DNA from: JACVRW01 sp963803085
GTDB lineage: Bacteria > Actinomycetota > Thermoleophilia > Solirubrobacterales > Thermoleophilaceae
Assembly (NCBI GenBank): GCA_963803085.1
Contig: CAWDLE010000010.1
Coordinates: 457,713 to 521,712, forward strand
DNA: 64,000 nucleotides
Direction: 5' to 3'
Positions 62,582 through 64,000 of the stretch are shown here, piece by piece. The position numbers and the translations under genes were made by a program. The notes beneath the pieces are model-generated. The model was not told the origin of the DNA. It saw only the letters and a program-made list of their open reading frames with translations, and did not search any database. The stretch's first letter is position 1. Every line of letters begins with the position of its first letter.

Positions 62582-64000
62582 TTGACGAGGCCGGCGACGC
62601 CGGAGTCGGCAGTCGACGGCGTGCTCCGCGACGGCTACGACACCGGCGGCTTCTACGACGAGACGTTCGAGCACGGCTCGAATGGCGTCGCGGTGCCGCG
62701 CGCGCACTACGCCGAGCTCGTCGCGCAGATCGCGTCGATGGACGGTCGGGGCCTGCGGCGCGCGGCGGAACTCGCCAACCGGTCGTTCCTGCACCGCGGT
62801 GTGACGTTCACCGTCTATTCCGACGAGGATCAGGGCACCGAGCGCATCCTGCCGTTCGACCCGATCCCCCGGATCGTGCCGGCTGACGAGTGGGCCGTCG
62901 TCGAAGCCGGCCTGCAACAGCGCATCCGGGCGCTGAACCGTTTCGTCCACGACGTCTACCACGGGCACGAGATCCTGCGAGACGGGATCGTGCCGCGCCG
63001 GCTCGTCGTCCTGGGCCGCCATTTTCGCCGTGAGGTCGTCGGCATCGACGTTCCCGACGACCAGTACATCCATGTCGCGGGAAGCGACCTGATCCGGGGC
63101 GACGACGGTCGCTGGATAGTGCTCGAGGACAACCTGCGGACACCCAGCGGCGTCTCGTACGTTCTCGCGAACCGGCAGATCATGACGCGCACCTTTCCCG
63201 ACTGGTTCGCCGAGCTCGGGGTGCGCTCGGTCGACTCCTATGCGGGGCAGCTCCTCGACAACCTCGTTGGGCTGTCGCCGCGACGCGCCGTCCCGGGCGC
63301 CGCCAGCGGGCCGGCTGTGGTGGTGCTCACTCCCGGCATCTACAACTCGGCGTACTTCGAGCATGCCTTCCTGGCGCAGCAGATGGGGGTCGAGCTCGTC
63401 GAGGGCCGCGACCTCTTCGTCCTCGAGAACCGCGTCTACATGCGCACGACGTCCGGACGACGACAGGTGGACGTCATCTACCGCCGTGTCGACGACGAGT
63501 TCCTCGACCCGCTCGCCTTCCGCTCCGAGTCGATGCTTGGCGTTGCGGGGCTGCTCGGGGCGGTCCGCACCGGCAACGTCACACTTGCGAATGCGATCGG
63601 CACGGGTATCGCCGACGACAAGGTGCTCTACCCGTACGTCCCCGCGATCATCCGCTACTACCTCGGCGAGGAGCCGATTCTCGACAACGTACCGACGTTC
63701 CTACCGAGCGATCCGGAGCAACTCGACCATGTGCTGCACAACCTCGACTCGCTGGTCGTCAAGGCCGCGAACGAGAGCGGCGGCTACGGGATGTTGATGG
63801 GGCCGGTCGCCGAGGAACGCGAGATCGAGGAGTTCCGTCGCCGGATCGTCGCGGACCCGCGCAACTACATCGCACAGCCAGTGATCCCACTCTCGCGCCA
63901 TCCGACGTTCGTGTCTGACGAGGGCGACTCGGGGACGCTCGAGGGGCGGCACGTCGATCTGCGGCCGTACATTCTGAGCGGGCCGGACGGAATCAGCGTG
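62582..64000 (+). CDS. Circularly permuted ATP-grasp type 2 protein (DUF404/DUF407), cut by window end
   Basis: 473 codons from TTG 62582 to the window end, still open. The family signature is visible: GYDTGGFYDETFEHGSNGVA, RRLVVLGRHF, WIVLEDNLRTPSGVSYV, VVVLTPGIYNSAYFEHAFLA, IYRRVDDEFLDPLAF and VKAANESGGYGMLMGP. Such genes usually occur with alpha-E and transglutaminase-like partners and proteasome-type proteases; these would lie beyond the window. The last few dozen residues are missing. The TTG start is supported by GAGG about 9 bp upstream; an alternative GTG lies at 62621. Confidence 0.9.
   Translation, partial: MTRPATPESAVDGVLRDGYDTGGFYDETFEHGSNGVAVPRAHYAELVAQIASMDGRGLRRAAELANRSFLHRGVTFTVYSDEDQGTERILPFDPIPRIVPADEWAVVEAGLQQRIRALNRFVHDVYHGHEILRDGIVPRRLVVLGRHFRREVVGIDVPDDQYIHVAGSDLIRGDDGRWIVLEDNLRTPSGVSYVLANRQIMTRTFPDWFAELGVRSVDSYAGQLLDNLVGLSPRRAVPGAASGPAVVVLTPGIYNSAYFEHAFLAQQMGVELVEGRDLFVLENRVYMRTTSGRRQVDVIYRRVDDEFLDPLAFRSESMLGVAGLLGAVRTGNVTLANAIGTGIADDKVLYPYVPAIIRYYLGEEPILDNVPTFLPSDPEQLDHVLHNLDSLVVKAANESGGYGMLMGPVAEEREIEEFRRRIVADPRNYIAQPVIPLSRHPTFVSDEGDSGTLEGRHVDLRPYILSGPDGISV

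Overview
The window is about 70% G+C and reads as chromosomal DNA of a high-GC actinobacterium. The best fit is the Thermoleophilia (Solirubrobacter/Conexibacter-like). This is inferred from a six-gene mce cluster, class III cyclases fused to BTAD/AAA or kinase/WD40 modules, an R2lox oxidase, SpoIIE- and RsbW-type modules, a short surface protein with TRYDGGPEEGTRG motifs, and an unusual csrA. No phage structural genes, insertion-sequence transposase, rRNA or CRISPR array was seen.

Layout. 1-9.8 kb is housekeeping: csrA, a DUF2090 aldolase-like protein, a YbdK carboxylate-amine ligase, a zinc-ribbon rhomboid without catalytic residues, a UPF0173 hydrolase, a lipoprotein, an acetyltransferase, R2lox, CsaA, an ECF sigma factor with a C-terminal zinc finger and membrane tail, and tRNA-Leu(UAA). 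9.9-20.3 kb holds a SIMPL protein, a DUF4235 protein and six overlapping mce genes without a YrbE permease or ATPase beside them; the fourth and fifth are frameshifted. 20.3-28.2 kb holds a HAMP adenylate cyclase, a frameshifted SpoIIE phosphatase, a haloalkane-dehalogenase-like hydrolase, a TPP enzyme, a 6S-like RNA, a Ppx/GppA phosphatase, an acetyltransferase and initiator tRNA-fMet.

28.2-36.5 kb is an accessory region. The last 42 bp of tRNA-fMet recur at 33.36 and 36.50 kb, and similar end modules lie on each side. This outlines two tandem cassettes with no integrase. Cassette 1 carries VOC, DUF1801, aldo/keto reductase, SnoaL, cupin and AraC genes. Cassette 2 carries a quinone oxidoreductase, a hydrolase and a divergent TetR with two palindromes. 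One end module recurs alone at 47.8 kb.

36.6-50.9 kb holds a nucleotidyltransferase, a BON protein, two methyltransferases, a lipoprotein/RTX/lipoprotein operon, a 1571-residue kinase-cyclase-NTPase-WD40 protein convergent with an FHA/HTH protein, a YdeI-like protein, a beta-helix protein, and a DUF2000/AraC pair. 50.9-54.8 kb encodes two unusual envelope proteins. One joins three peptidoglycan-binding domains, a membrane helix, a decayed serine-recombinase domain and an RsbW-like ATPase. The other is a 45-bp tandem-repeat stalk protein with compensating indels. 55-64 kb holds a haem peroxidase, a SARP/BTAD-cyclase-AAA regulator, small membrane proteins, a beta-hydroxyacid dehydrogenase and a circularly permuted ATP-grasp enzyme cut by the window end.

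The strongest theme is signalling at the envelope: three class III cyclases, a Ser/Thr kinase with a likely FHA partner, a PP2C phosphatase, an RsbW-like ATPase, a sigma/zinc-finger fusion, and several secreted or anchored proteins. All functional statements come from reading motifs; no database search was run.
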